DNA of 64,000 nucleotides from Tolypothrix bouteillei VB521301. Its GTDB lineage: Bacteria; Cyanobacteriota; Cyanobacteriia; Cyanobacteriales; Nostocaceae. The notes under the pieces are model-generated. The model was given only the letters and a program-made list of their open reading frames with translations. It did not search any database and was not told the DNA's origin. Position numbers and translations under genes: made by a program. Within the stretch, counting starts at the first letter, position 1; each line of letters opens with the position of its first letter. The stretch lies in contig NZ_JHEG04000001.1 in assembly GCF_000760695.4 (NCBI RefSeq), forward strand, positions 4,980,895-5,044,894. The letters are read 5' to 3'. This document shows, piece by piece, positions 34,838 to 44,143 of this stretch.

Positions 34838-36820
34838 ATGAATTTTGTAGAAATTGACCACGTTGAACGTGTATTCGATTTACCAAATGGTAACCAATAT
34901 ATTGCCCTGAAAAATATTGAACTGAAAATTCAGCAAGGCGAATTCATTTCCTTAATCGGACATTCCGGGTGTGGTAAATCAACTTTACTAAATATTATCG
35001 CCGGCTTAGATAGAGCTAGTATTGGCGGTGTGATATTGGAAGGCAAAGAAGTCCGAGAACCGGGTCCCGATCGCATGGTTGTGTTCCAAAATTACTCTCT
35101 GCTACCTTGGCTAACAGTGCGGGAAAACATTGCACTCGCAGTGGATGAAGTTTATCAAGACAAGCCTAAGGGCGATCGCAAAGCGATTGTCGAACATCAT
35201 ATCGATATGGTGGGGTTGCGCCATGCAGCACACAAACGTCCAAGCGAGTTGTCTGGTGGGATGAAACAAAGAGTCTCTATCGCTAGGGCTTTGGCTATTC
35301 GTCCTAAATTGTTACTGCTAGATGAACCTTTTGGCGCTTTGGATGCTCTCACACGGGGTAGTTTGCAAGAACAATTGATGAAAATTTGCAACGAACACAA
35401 TTTAACCTGTGTGATGGTAACCCACGATGTGGATGAAGCGCTTTTGTTGAGCGATCGCATTGTCATGCTTACTAACGGTCCTGAAGCACATATCGGACAA
35501 ATTCTGGAAGTACCCATTCCTCGTCCCCGCCAACGTCTTGAAGTCGTCAATCACCCCACATATTACAACCTCCGCAACGAAATCATTTACTTCCTCAACC
35601 AACAAAAACTGGCTAAGAAGCGCCAAGGAAAAGTTGAAGCACCTGCAATTGTTTCTTACAATGGTTTAGAAAAAACTAATTTGGAAATAGGTTTTCTTCC
35701 TTTAACCGATGCTGCACCCTTAATAGTTGCAAAGGAAAAAGGCTTCTTCCAAAAATACGGATTGGAAGAAGTTCATCTCAATCGCGAATTCAACTGGACA
35801 GAAATTGCTAGGGGTGTAGGTACTGGTAGGCTTGATGCGGCTCAAATGGTTGCTGGTATGCCACTTGGGCTGACTTTAGGTGCTGGTGGCAAAACTCCAG
35901 TTCCTGTAGTCACTGCTCTCACCCTCTCTCGCAATGGAAACTCAATTACTCTAAGTAAAGAATTTTACCAGCAAGGCGTGAAAACGCTAGCCGATTTAAA
36001 AACTGCATTCAACGCCAACCTAGACCGGGCTTACACTTTAGGAGTCGTGCATCCAGTATCAATGCAGAACCTAATCCTGCGTTATTGGCTGGCGGCTGAT
36101 GGTATCGATCCAGACAAAGATGTTAGCTTAGCGATCGTACCACCATTAGAAATGGTTTCTAATCTAAAAAATGGAACAATTGATGGTTTCTGTGTTGGAG
36201 AACCCTGGAATGCTTGTGCTGTGAGCGAAGGTCTTGGCTATGTCATAGCCACCGATCTAGAAATCTGGTCGGGACATGCAGAAAAGGTTTTGGGAGTCAG
36301 GGAAGATTGGGCAAACAACCATCCACAAACACATATAGCGCTTGTCAAGGCTCTTCTAGAAGCATGCGATTATTGCGACGACTTCCGCAACCGCGAAGAA
36401 ATATTGAAACTACTTTGTCGTTCTGAATATTTGGGTACAGATCCTGCATATACCCGTCTTGGTTTCATCGATCCTTACATTCGTGGTGATGGTCAACAAC
36501 CCCAACAACTTACAACTTACAACCAATTCAAGTTTAATAAAAGCAATTATCCCGAACGCAGCGAGATGCTATGGATTATGACCCAGTTAGCGCGTTGGAA
36601 CTTAATTCCATTTCCTAAAAATTGGGTGCAGATTGTTGAAAGAGTTTGTCGTACAGATGTATTTGGTATAGCAGCACGCGAACTTGGTTTCCTCGATATC
36701 GGTCGAGATACTCCACTCGAGCTATTTGACGGTAGGGTTTTCAACTCTTCAGAACCAATAGAGTATCTTGACAGTCTCGACATCAAACGACAACTGCGTA
36801 TTGAAGAAGTGTTTATTTAG
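34838..36820 (+). CDS. nrtC: Nitrate ABC transporter ATPase NrtC, fused to an NrtA-like regulatory domain
   Basis: A 660-residue two-part protein. Residues 1-265 are an ABC ATPase: Walker A GHSGCGKST, Q-loop VVFQNYSLLPWL, signature LSGGMKQRVSIARAL, Walker B LLLLDEPFGALD, switch VTHDVDEA. Residues about 280-650 form an NrtA-like domain (LEIGFLPLTDAAPLIVAKEK, RYWLAADG, DGFCVGEPWNA, EACDYCDD). In Synechococcus this C-terminal domain mediates ammonium-triggered inhibition of nitrate uptake. The fusion is complete with no lost core motif. Confidence 0.96.
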   Translation: MNFVEIDHVERVFDLPNGNQYIALKNIELKIQQGEFISLIGHSGCGKSTLLNIIAGLDRASIGGVILEGKEVREPGPDRMVVFQNYSLLPWLTVRENIALAVDEVYQDKPKGDRKAIVEHHIDMVGLRHAAHKRPSELSGGMKQRVSIARALAIRPKLLLLDEPFGALDALTRGSLQEQLMKICNEHNLTCVMVTHDVDEALLLSDRIVMLTNGPEAHIGQILEVPIPRPRQRLEVVNHPTYYNLRNEIIYFLNQQKLAKKRQGKVEAPAIVSYNGLEKTNLEIGFLPLTDAAPLIVAKEKGFFQKYGLEEVHLNREFNWTEIARGVGTGRLDAAQMVAGMPLGLTLGAGGKTPVPVVTALTLSRNGNSITLSKEFYQQGVKTLADLKTAFNANLDRAYTLGVVHPVSMQNLILRYWLAADGIDPDKDVSLAIVPPLEMVSNLKNGTIDGFCVGEPWNACAVSEGLGYVIATDLEIWSGHAEKVLGVREDWANNHPQTHIALVKALLEACDYCDDFRNREEILKLLCRSEYLGTDPAYTRLGFIDPYIRGDGQQPQQLTTYNQFKFNKSNYPERSEMLWIMTQLARWNLIPFPKNWVQIVERVCRTDVFGIAARELGFLDIGRDTPLELFDGRVFNSSEPIEYLDSLDIKRQLRIEEVFI

Positions 36821-37077
36821 CTAATAGCTAATGGCTAATAGCTAATAGTTAGTTGTCAGTCTTGCATTAGCAATCAGTCATCAGCCACTAACCATCAGCC
36901 ACGATCCATCAGCCATTAGCCATTAGCCATTAGCCATTAGCCATTAGCCATTAGCCATTAGCCATTAGCAATTAGCCCTTCGGGTTCGCCAGTTCCCTAC
37001 GGCGGGAAACCCGCCTACAGGGCTGGTCTCACCATTAGCCATTAGCCATTAGCAATTAGCCATTAGCCATTAGCCAT
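36821..37077 (+). repeat. STRR tract (CCATTAG)n between nrtC and nrtD
   Basis: CTAATAG units follow the nrtC stop and give way to long runs of ATTAGCC heptamers that continue to the nrtD ATG. The right arm of the 68-bp inverted repeat is embedded at 36971-37038. Confidence 0.9.
36971..37038 (-). repeat. 68-bp inverted repeat, right arm
   Basis: Reverse complement of 33481-33548 with a single base difference (the fifth base of the AGGGGACTGG/AGGGAACTGG word). Confidence 0.9.
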
Positions 37078-37926
37078 ATGCAATCTCTAAACAGAATTCA
37101 AACTGAAAGTCATACACTCAAAACACAAAAACCAGAACCTTTTCTGGTTATTGAGGGTGTCACTAAAATTTACCCCACCGCCAATGGTCCTTACACTGTA
37201 TTAGATGGAATTGACTTCACTGTCAATGAAGGGGAATTTATCTGTATTATCGGTCATTCTGGTTGTGGTAAATCAACACTGCTGAATATGATTTCTGGTT
37301 TTAATCAACCTACTGATGGAGTCGTGTTACTACAAAATCAGCCCATTACAGAACCAGGACCGGATCGGATGATGGTTTTCCAAAATTACTGTCTTCTACC
37401 TTGGTTGAATGTTTTTGATAACGTCTATCTAGCGGTTGATTCAGTTTATCCTAAAAAAACTGATGCAGAAAAAAGAGCAATTGTCAAAGAACATTTGGCA
37501 ATGGTGGGACTTTCAGAAGCTGCACAAAAGAAACCCGGTCAAATCTCAGGCGGAATGAAACAAAGGGTGGCGATCGCTCGTGCTCTCTCGATCCGTCCTA
37601 AAGTTTTGATTTTGGATGAACCTTTTGGTGCATTGGATGCTATTACCAGGGAAGAACTGCAAGAAGAACTGCTGAAAATTTGGCGCGACCATCGGGTCAC
37701 TATTTTGATGATTACTCATGACATTGATGAAGCTTTATTTATGGCAGATCGTCTGGTAATGATGACAAACGGTCCATCAGCGAGAATTGGTGAAATTTTA
37801 GATATTCCCTTTGCTCGACCCCGAAATCGTACCCGAATCATGGAAAATCCTAAATTCTACGAACTGAGAAACTACGCTCTGGACTTTTTGTATAACAAAT
37901 TTGCTCGCGATAATGCAGCCGAATGA
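37078..37926 (+). CDS. nrtD: Nitrate ABC transporter ATPase NrtD
   Basis: A 282-residue ABC ATPase, partner of NrtC. Walker A GHSGCGKST, Q-loop VFQNYCLLPWL, signature ISGGMKQRVAIARAL, Walker B VLILDEPFGALD and switch ITHDIDEA are all present. It lacks the C-terminal regulatory domain of NrtC, as expected. Its ATG directly abuts a heptamer repeat, leaving no clear Shine-Dalgarno sequence. A hairpin follows at 38019. Confidence 0.95.
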   Translation: MQSLNRIQTESHTLKTQKPEPFLVIEGVTKIYPTANGPYTVLDGIDFTVNEGEFICIIGHSGCGKSTLLNMISGFNQPTDGVVLLQNQPITEPGPDRMMVFQNYCLLPWLNVFDNVYLAVDSVYPKKTDAEKRAIVKEHLAMVGLSEAAQKKPGQISGGMKQRVAIARALSIRPKVLILDEPFGALDAITREELQEELLKIWRDHRVTILMITHDIDEALFMADRLVMMTNGPSARIGEILDIPFARPRNRTRIMENPKFYELRNYALDFLYNKFARDNAAE

Positions 37927-38018
37927 ACAGTACATTTTAGATTTCGCATTGGAAAATAATTTGTAATAGAAAAAACTTATCAGTTCTATAGCATTCCTAA
38001 ATTATTGGTGGATAAAGG

Positions 38019-38045
38019 AACCCGGTATTTTGCAACTACCGGGTT
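38019..38045 (+). terminator. Hairpin after nrtD
   Basis: AACCCGGTA and TACCGGGTT form a 9-bp perfect stem with a nine-base loop, 92 bp after the nrtD stop. Downstream bases are T-rich only weakly (TTCTC). It probably limits read-through into nirA, which has its own promoter. Confidence 0.55.
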
Positions 38046-38100
38046 TCTCACGATGACTTTAATAGGGATGCATAATTTTTGTTCCTTACTGCTTTAATTA

Positions 38101-38129
38101 TGCAAATATTGCATGATGTAAATATTGCA
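38101..38129 (+). promoter_or_regulatory. Two NtcB-type palindromes upstream of nirA
   Basis: TGCA-AATAT-TGCA (38101-38113) and TGTA-AATAT-TGCA (38117-38129) are two copies of the TGCA-N5-TGCA pattern described for NtcB targets in Synechococcus (from memory). They lie 16 bp apart and upstream of the NtcA site, a sensible order for co-activation. Confidence 0.7.
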
Positions 38130-38167
38130 TCATGCTGATACACTTTGTTCATCTATTTTCTAATTCC

Positions 38168-38181
38168 GTAACAAAATATAC
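38168..38181 (+). promoter_or_regulatory. NtcA-activated class II promoter of nirA
   Basis: Perfect GTA-N8-TAC (N8 is ACAAAATA) and a TAN3T box TAAATT at 38204-38209, the same spacing as at nrtA. The site would be centred near -41.5 for a start at about 38216, leaving a 288-base leader before the nirA ATG. Confidence 0.9.
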
Positions 38182-38503
38182 GATTTGTATGATTGGACGC
38201 GCTTAAATTAGGGGGTATAAATGGTTAACGAAAGAAATAGTTGAAGTCAATAAGGAAATTTATAAGGTGCGTATAATGACAAATTTGTCATGATTTAATG
38301 ACCGCTCGTAAAGTAGTACAATCTGCAAAATTTTTGAAGAAAAAAGCAATTGATAATTCAGAGCAGATATTTATTGTAGGCATTTTCCCAAACTGAAATT
38401 GTATCTCATTTGAAGAGAACTGCGATAAGCCGGATGAGGCTTGCGCTTTGCGAACACACAAAAAGTCAGCCAAAACCAACAAACCATAATCTAAAGTGAG
38501 ACT

Positions 38504-40126
38504 ATGACTGACAAAGTATCTACCTCCACAGCCAGCTTAAATAAGTTTGAAAAATTCAAAGCTGAAAAAGACGGACTTGCTGTTAAGGCAGAAATAGAGA
38601 AATTTGCATCTCTAGGTTGGGAAGCAATGGATGAAACCGACCGCGACCACAGACTTAAGTGGATGGGCGTATTTTTTCGCCCTGTCACTCCTGGGAAGTT
38701 TATGATGCGGTTGCGAATGCCTAACGGTATTATCACCACCGACCAAATGCGTGTCTTAGCGGAAGTCATACAGCGTTACGGCGACGACGGTAGCGCAGAT
38801 ATTACAACCAGACAGAATATTCAACTGCGGGGTATTCGTATTGAAGACCTTCCAGACATATTCGAGAAATTCCATGCAGTCGGCTTAACCAGCATACAGT
38901 CAGGGATGGACAACGTTCGCAATATCACTGGCGATCCCGTTGCAGGGCTAGATGCAGAGGAATTGTTCGATACACGAGAGTTGGTGCAACAAATTCAAGA
39001 TATGGTCACCAACAAGGGCGAAGGAAACCCTGAATTTACCAACCTTCCACGCAAGTTTAATATTGCCATTACGGGTGGACGTGATAACTCAGTTCACGCT
39101 GAAATCAACGATTTGGCTTTTGTCCCCGCTTTCTGGGAAGAGAAGGGAAGTGGGGATAAGGGAGAAGGAGAGCAACAGACCGCTCAGTCTCCAACTTCCG
39201 GTTCCCAATCCCGACAATTTGGCTTTAACATCCTCGTTGGCGGCTTTTTCTCTGCCAAACGTTGTGAAGCAGCAATTCCGCTAAATGCTTGGGTTCCGCC
39301 TGAGGATGTTGTCGCTGTTTGTAGAGCCGTTTTGGAAGTTTTTCGTGATAATGGCTCGCGTGCAAATCGTCTGAAATCCCGCTTGATGTGGTTAATTGAT
39401 GAGTGGGGTATAGAAAAATTCCGTAATGAAGTTGAAAGTAAGTTAGGCAAACCATTGCTTGGTGCAGCAGCAAAAGATGAAATTGACTGGGAAAAACGCG
39501 ACCACATTGGAGTCTACAAGCAGAAACAACCGGGATTAAATTATGTAGGCTTGCACGTTCCTGTGGGTCGATTATATGCCGAAGATCTGTTTGAAATGGC
39601 CCGTTTGGCAGAAGTTTATGGCAGTGGGGAAATTCGCCTGACTGTGGAAGAGAACTTCATTATCCCAGACGTTTCTGATTCGCGGTTGGAAACTCTACTA
39701 ACGGAGCCCCTTCTAGAGAAGTTTAGTGTTAACCCAGCTCCTCTAACAAGAGCATTGGTCTCTTGCACCGGCGCACAGTTTTGTAACTTTGCTCTCATCG
39801 AAACTAAAAATCGTGCATTAGCCATGATTAAAGAACTCGAAAAGGAGTTAGAAGTGACTCATCCGGTGCGAATTCATTGGACAGGTTGTCCTAACTCCTG
39901 CGGACAGCCTCAAGTGGCAGATATTGGTTTGATGGGAACCAAAGCTCGTAAAAATGGTAAAGCAGTGGAAGGTGTTGACATATATATGGGTGGCAAAGTT
40001 GGCAAAGATGCTCACCTGGGCTCGTGTGTAGCCAAAGGAATTCCCTGCGAAGACTTGTTACCAGTTTTACGCGAACTCATTATCGAACACTTTGACGCAC
40101 GCTTGCGAGAAGCAGTAACGGTCTAA
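38504..40126 (+). CDS. nirA: Ferredoxin-nitrite reductase
   Basis: A 540-residue enzyme that reduces nitrite to ammonium with ferredoxin electrons, using siroheme and a 4Fe-4S cluster. Cluster/siroheme cysteines are in CTGAQFC and CPNSC near residues 425-470. N-terminal segments MRLRMPNGIITTDQMRVLAEV and DGSADITTRQNIQLRGI are typical. Residues about 211-238 (39134-39217) are a low-complexity insert rich in G, S, Q, E and K between FVPAF and FGFNILVGGFF, where Synechococcus-type enzymes have a short loop. The frame is intact. Driven by the NtcA/NtcB promoter at 38101-38209; nrtP follows 61 bp after the stop. Confidence 0.95.
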   Translation: MTDKVSTSTASLNKFEKFKAEKDGLAVKAEIEKFASLGWEAMDETDRDHRLKWMGVFFRPVTPGKFMMRLRMPNGIITTDQMRVLAEVIQRYGDDGSADITTRQNIQLRGIRIEDLPDIFEKFHAVGLTSIQSGMDNVRNITGDPVAGLDAEELFDTRELVQQIQDMVTNKGEGNPEFTNLPRKFNIAITGGRDNSVHAEINDLAFVPAFWEEKGSGDKGEGEQQTAQSPTSGSQSRQFGFNILVGGFFSAKRCEAAIPLNAWVPPEDVVAVCRAVLEVFRDNGSRANRLKSRLMWLIDEWGIEKFRNEVESKLGKPLLGAAAKDEIDWEKRDHIGVYKQKQPGLNYVGLHVPVGRLYAEDLFEMARLAEVYGSGEIRLTVEENFIIPDVSDSRLETLLTEPLLEKFSVNPAPLTRALVSCTGAQFCNFALIETKNRALAMIKELEKELEVTHPVRIHWTGCPNSCGQPQVADIGLMGTKARKNGKAVEGVDIYMGGKVGKDAHLGSCVAKGIPCEDLLPVLRELIIEHFDARLREAVTV

Positions 40127-40187
40127 TAGTTAGCGGTTATTTACAACCAACCACTAACAACCAACCACTAACAACAATTTTTTTATC

Positions 40188-41702
40188 ATGCTAAAAGGAT
40201 TATTTTCGTTTCAAGGTCGCTACCGCATTCTGCATCAAACTTGGTTTGCGTTCTTTCTAACTTTTGTTTGCTGGTTTAACTTTGCTCCCTTTGCTACAAC
40301 TATTGGGAAGGAACTTCATCTTGCACCAGAGCAAATTAAAACGTTGGGTATTTGCAACCTTGCTCTGACGATTCCAGCACGCATTATTATTGGTATGCTT
40401 CTGGATCGTTTTGGTCCTAAAATTACCTACACATTGCTGCTAATGTTTGCGGCTGTTCCTTGTCTTGCAACAGCACTGTCACAGAATTTTCACCATCTCG
40501 TTATCAGCCGCCTGCTGATGGGTATTGTCGGTGCGGGCTTTGTGGTTGGTATTCGGATGGTATCGGAATGGTTCCCTCCTAAAGAGATTGGAATTGCTCA
40601 AGGTATTTATGGTGGTTGGGGTAACTTTGGGGCTTTTGGAGCGGAGTTTAGCTTACCTCTGATTGCTGTTGCTGCTAGCTTTATGACTGGTGGAGCTTCT
40701 AACTGGCGGTTTGCGATCGCCCTAACAGGTATCGTCGCTGCTATTTATGGCGCAATCTACTACAACAGCGTCCAAGATACGCCTCCCGGTAAAGTCTATA
40801 AGACTCCTAAGAAAAATGGTGCTCTAGAAGTAACTAGTGTTAAAAGCTTCTGGGCGATGATTCTCTCGAATTTTGGTTTAATTTTTGCCCTAGGTTTACT
40901 TGCTTGGCGTTTGACACAAAAAAATATTCACTTTTTCAATCCAAGCCAAATGTACTTAATTTGGGTACTGTTAGGTGGCTTGTTTGCGTACCAAACATAC
41001 AAAGCTTGGCAAGTGAATAAAGAACTGCTTGCTGGTAAGAAAACTTACGCTCCTTCAGAAAGGTATCATTTTGGTCAAGTCGCTTTACTGGAATTTACTT
41101 ACGTCACTAACTTTGGTTCGGAACTTGCTGCTGTCTCCATGCTCCCTGCATTTTTTGAGAAAACCTTTGGTTTAGAGCATGTGATTGCTGGAATGATAGC
41201 TGCTAGCTATCCCTTCTTAAACCTAATTTCTCGTCCTAGTGGAGGATTAATTTCTGATAAGTTAGGCTCTCGCAAATGGACGATGACTGTTATCAGTGTT
41301 GGGATTGCTATAGGATATTTGATGGCGCACTCTATCAACAGCAGTTGGCCTTTACCACTTGCGATCGCAGCTACTATGTTTGCTGCATATTTTGCCCAAG
41401 CTGGCTGCGGTGCAACTTACGGTATTGTACCTTTGATTAAAAAAGAAGCCACGGGACAAATTGCAGGCAATGTAGGAGCATACGGTAATTTTGGTGGCGT
41501 AGTTTATCTCACAATTTACAGCTTGACCAACCCAACAACACTATTTGCCACAATGGGTATAGCAGCTATGATTTGTGCTTGTCTGTGTGCTTTCTTCTTA
41601 AAAGAACCAAAAGGCTCTTTTGCTGGTGCTTATGAAGGAGAATCTCCAGCACAAGAAACTCAAAATATTGCCCGTAATTCCGGAATTTTAGCAGAAGAAT
41701 AA
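40188..41702 (+). CDS. nrtP: Nitrate/nitrite permease NrtP (MFS, NNP family)
   Basis: A 504-residue major facilitator with about twelve hydrophobic helices. It shows the NNP nitrate signatures GGWGNFGAFGAEF and GAYGNFGGVVYL, the loop 2-3 motif GMLLDRFGPK, and RMVSEWFPPKEIGIAQGIYG with the substrate-binding Arg. It is a high-affinity nitrate/nitrite proton symporter, usual in marine or some filamentous strains that lack NrtABCD. Here it lies between nirA and narB although a complete nrtABCD is also present. It probably shares the nirA transcript. Confidence 0.94.
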   Translation: MLKGLFSFQGRYRILHQTWFAFFLTFVCWFNFAPFATTIGKELHLAPEQIKTLGICNLALTIPARIIIGMLLDRFGPKITYTLLLMFAAVPCLATALSQNFHHLVISRLLMGIVGAGFVVGIRMVSEWFPPKEIGIAQGIYGGWGNFGAFGAEFSLPLIAVAASFMTGGASNWRFAIALTGIVAAIYGAIYYNSVQDTPPGKVYKTPKKNGALEVTSVKSFWAMILSNFGLIFALGLLAWRLTQKNIHFFNPSQMYLIWVLLGGLFAYQTYKAWQVNKELLAGKKTYAPSERYHFGQVALLEFTYVTNFGSELAAVSMLPAFFEKTFGLEHVIAGMIAASYPFLNLISRPSGGLISDKLGSRKWTMTVISVGIAIGYLMAHSINSSWPLPLAIAATMFAAYFAQAGCGATYGIVPLIKKEATGQIAGNVGAYGNFGGVVYLTIYSLTNPTTLFATMGIAAMICACLCAFFLKEPKGSFAGAYEGESPAQETQNIARNSGILAEE

Positions 41703-41733
41703 AATCCCTTCACGAACAAGGGTTCTCGTACCT

Positions 41734-41851
41734 TAACGTGAGTTTGACGAAGTCAAAGCAGACTTCATCCCAAACCCCCATCGTAAAGTTGCTCTCTCCC
41801 TTTTGTAGAAGAGGGGAGGGAGTAAGGGTAAAGTTTATCGAACTCACGTTA
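41734..41851. mobile_element. MITE-like element between nrtP and narB
   Basis: TAACGTGAGTT (41734-41744) and AACTCACGTTA (41841-41851) are perfect 11-bp inverted ends; outside the core, TGACGA and TATCG add partial pairing. The 118-bp interior has no frame. It ends 24 bp before an NtcA site. Confidence 0.6.
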
Positions 41852-41875
41852 CCTTATCAGTCGATCGATAAATAG

Positions 41876-41889
41876 GTATAAAGAAATAC
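41876..41889 (+). promoter_or_regulatory. Candidate NtcA site upstream of narB
   Basis: Perfect GTA-N8-TAC (N8 is TAAAGAAA), 42 bp before the narB ATG. The possible -10 boxes (TACAAT at 41901, TAAATT at 41920) are not at the standard 22-bp spacing, so it may be a chance match or a non-class-II site. Confidence 0.5.
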
Positions 41890-41931
41890 AATTATTTCTC
41901 TACAATTCTTCGGCAATCATAAATTTTTATC

Positions 41932-44124
41932 ATGACTGAATTTACCAAAACTCTTTGTCCTTATTGTGGTGTTGGCTGTGGATTGGAAGTATCACCCCCA
42001 GCACAACTTGGGAAAGCAACTCACAGAGATAGTCAGGGAAATCCTACTTGGCGAGTGCGAGGAGATAAAGCACACCCATCAAGCCAGGGAATGGTTTGTG
42101 TCAAAGGTGCCACTATAGCAGAATCTTTGGATAAGAATAGACTCCACTATCCCATGGTACGAGACTCTTTAGATCAAAAGTTTCGTCGTGCTACTTGGGA
42201 TGAAGCTTTTGATATCATCGTTAAACGCATTCAAACAGTACGCTACACTCAAGGACCGGAAGCTATTTGCATGTATGGTTCCGGTCAGTTTCAAACTGAG
42301 GACTACTACATCGCCCAGAAACTTTTGAAAGGATGTTTGGGAAGCAATAATTTTGATGCTAACTCTCGCTTGTGTATGTCGAGTGCAGTAGCTGGCTACA
42401 TTCAAAGCTTTGGTTCGGATGGTCCTCCCTGTTGTTATGAAGATTTAGAATTAACTGACTGTGCGTTTTTAATTGGCACCAACACAGCTGAATGCCACCC
42501 CATTATTTTCAATAGACTGGAGAAGTACCGTAAAAAGAATCGCAAAGTCAAAATGATTGTGGTCGATCCGCGCCGTACACCAACCGCAGAAGCTGCAGAC
42601 TTACATTTAGCGATTCGCCCCGGAACAGATATTGACTTGTTAAACGGGATTGCTCATTTGTTGATGCGTTGGGGCTATATCGATCCTGGATTTATTGAGG
42701 ATTGTACCAGTAACTTTCCTTTATATGCAGAAGTGATTCGCCATTATTCCCCAGAAATCGTTGCTCATCAATGCGGGATTAGTGTTGAAGATTTAGAAAC
42801 AGCAGCGCGTTACTGGGGTGACTCTCAGCGAGTTCTGTCTTTGTGGTCAATGGGTGTAAACCAATCCTCTGAAGGAACGGCTAAGGTTAGAACAATTATT
42901 AACCTCCACTTGATGACCGGGCAAATTGGTAAGCCTGGAGCGGGACCATTTTCTCTGACAGGTCAACCCAATGCAATGGGGGGGCGCGAGGCGGGAGGTT
43001 TAGCGCACTTATTACCTGGTTACCGATTGGTGAAAAATCCCCAGCACCGAGCAGAAGTCGAGGAACTGTGGGGACTCCCATCAGGACGAATTTCTCCCAC
43101 ACCTGGTTTAACGGCTTGGGATATGATAACCGGACTGGAAAATGGTGTTGTAGGGCTTTTGTGGATTGCTGCTACCAATCCTGCTGTGAGTATGCCAGAT
43201 TTAGAGCGTACTAAAGCGGCGTTGTTGCGATCGCCTTTTACTGTTTACCAGGACGCTTATTATCCAACAGAAACAGCAGCTTATGCTCATGTCTTGTTAC
43301 CAGCTGCTCAGTGGAGCGAGAAAACTGGTGTCATGACCAATTCCGAAAGAAGAGTCACTTTATGTCCGGCATTTCGTCAGCCACCGGGAGAAGCCAAAGC
43401 AGATTGGGAAATTTTTGCCGAAGTTGGACGCAGGCTGGGCTATGTGAAAGAGTTTGCTTTTGCTAACTCAAGTGAAGTTTACTCTGAGTTTGTCAAATTG
43501 ACTCGCAATCGCCCTTGTGATATGACAGCTATCAGTCACGAACGGCTTCGAGCACAGGGTCCACTTCAATGGCCATGTACCAGTACTAACCCTACTCCCT
43601 CTAAAAGGCTCTACACCGATTTACGTTTTCCTACCCCAGATGGACGTGCCCGATTTGCAGCATACCACTCGCGAGGATTGGCTGAACCCCCAGATCCCAA
43701 TTATCCTTTCGTGCTGACAACTGGAAGGCTTTACGGACACTGGCATACCCAAACGCGTACAGGTCGGATTGAAAAAACCCGTCAAATGCATCCCGAACCG
43801 TTCATTGAAATCCATCCCCGTGATGCAGCAACTCTCAACGTGGACGATAATCAATGTGTGGAAGTGCGATCGCGTCGTGGCAAAGCGAAGTTTCCAGTCA
43901 AAGTCACTCGTGCGATCGCACCCGGTACAGTGTTTGTTCCCATGCACTGGGGGGCTTTGTGGGCAGATAATGCTGAAGCCAATGCTCTAACTCACCCAGA
44001 ATCCTGTCCCGACTCCTTACAACCAGAATTAAAAGCTTGTGCAGTACAGATTGTTCCTGTAACTGTCGATCTAACAGTCGCTAATTATCAACTGCAGCCA
44101 TCGCGTCAATCTGCAAACTTCTAA
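41932..44124 (+). CDS. narB: Ferredoxin-nitrate reductase
   Basis: A 730-residue molybdoenzyme that reduces nitrate to nitrite in the cytoplasm. The 4Fe-4S cluster is held by CPYCGVGC and the later Cys in GMVCVKGA; bis-MGD cofactor segments include [26 protein letters not shown] residues, [26 protein letters not shown] and [16 protein letters not shown]. It is a NarB/NasA-type member with no membrane anchor or diaphorase domain. narM, which helps NarB maturation in cyanobacteria, is not in this window. Confidence 0.96.
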   Translation: MTEFTKTLCPYCGVGCGLEVSPPAQLGKATHRDSQGNPTWRVRGDKAHPSSQGMVCVKGATIAESLDKNRLHYPMVRDSLDQKFRRATWDEAFDIIVKRIQTVRYTQGPEAICMYGSGQFQTEDYYIAQKLLKGCLGSNNFDANSRLCMSSAVAGYIQSFGSDGPPCCYEDLELTDCAFLIGTNTAECHPIIFNRLEKYRKKNRKVKMIVVDPRRTPTAEAADLHLAIRPGTDIDLLNGIAHLLMRWGYIDPGFIEDCTSNFPLYAEVIRHYSPEIVAHQCGISVEDLETAARYWGDSQRVLSLWSMGVNQSSEGTAKVRTIINLHLMTGQIGKPGAGPFSLTGQPNAMGGREAGGLAHLLPGYRLVKNPQHRAEVEELWGLPSGRISPTPGLTAWDMITGLENGVVGLLWIAATNPAVSMPDLERTKAALLRSPFTVYQDAYYPTETAAYAHVLLPAAQWSEKTGVMTNSERRVTLCPAFRQPPGEAKADWEIFAEVGRRLGYVKEFAFANSSEVYSEFVKLTRNRPCDMTAISHERLRAQGPLQWPCTSTNPTPSKRLYTDLRFPTPDGRARFAAYHSRGLAEPPDPNYPFVLTTGRLYGHWHTQTRTGRIEKTRQMHPEPFIEIHPRDAATLNVDDNQCVEVRSRRGKAKFPVKVTRAIAPGTVFVPMHWGALWADNAEANALTHPESCPDSLQPELKACAVQIVPVTVDLTVANYQLQPSRQSANF

Positions 44125-44143
44125 TGGCACCTCAAGCAAAGTT

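Noticed and set aside
33465..37077. Regularly spaced short repeats that could suggest a CRISPR array
   Set aside because: Units are contiguous 7-mers without unique spacers and no cas genes are present; they are STRR repeats.
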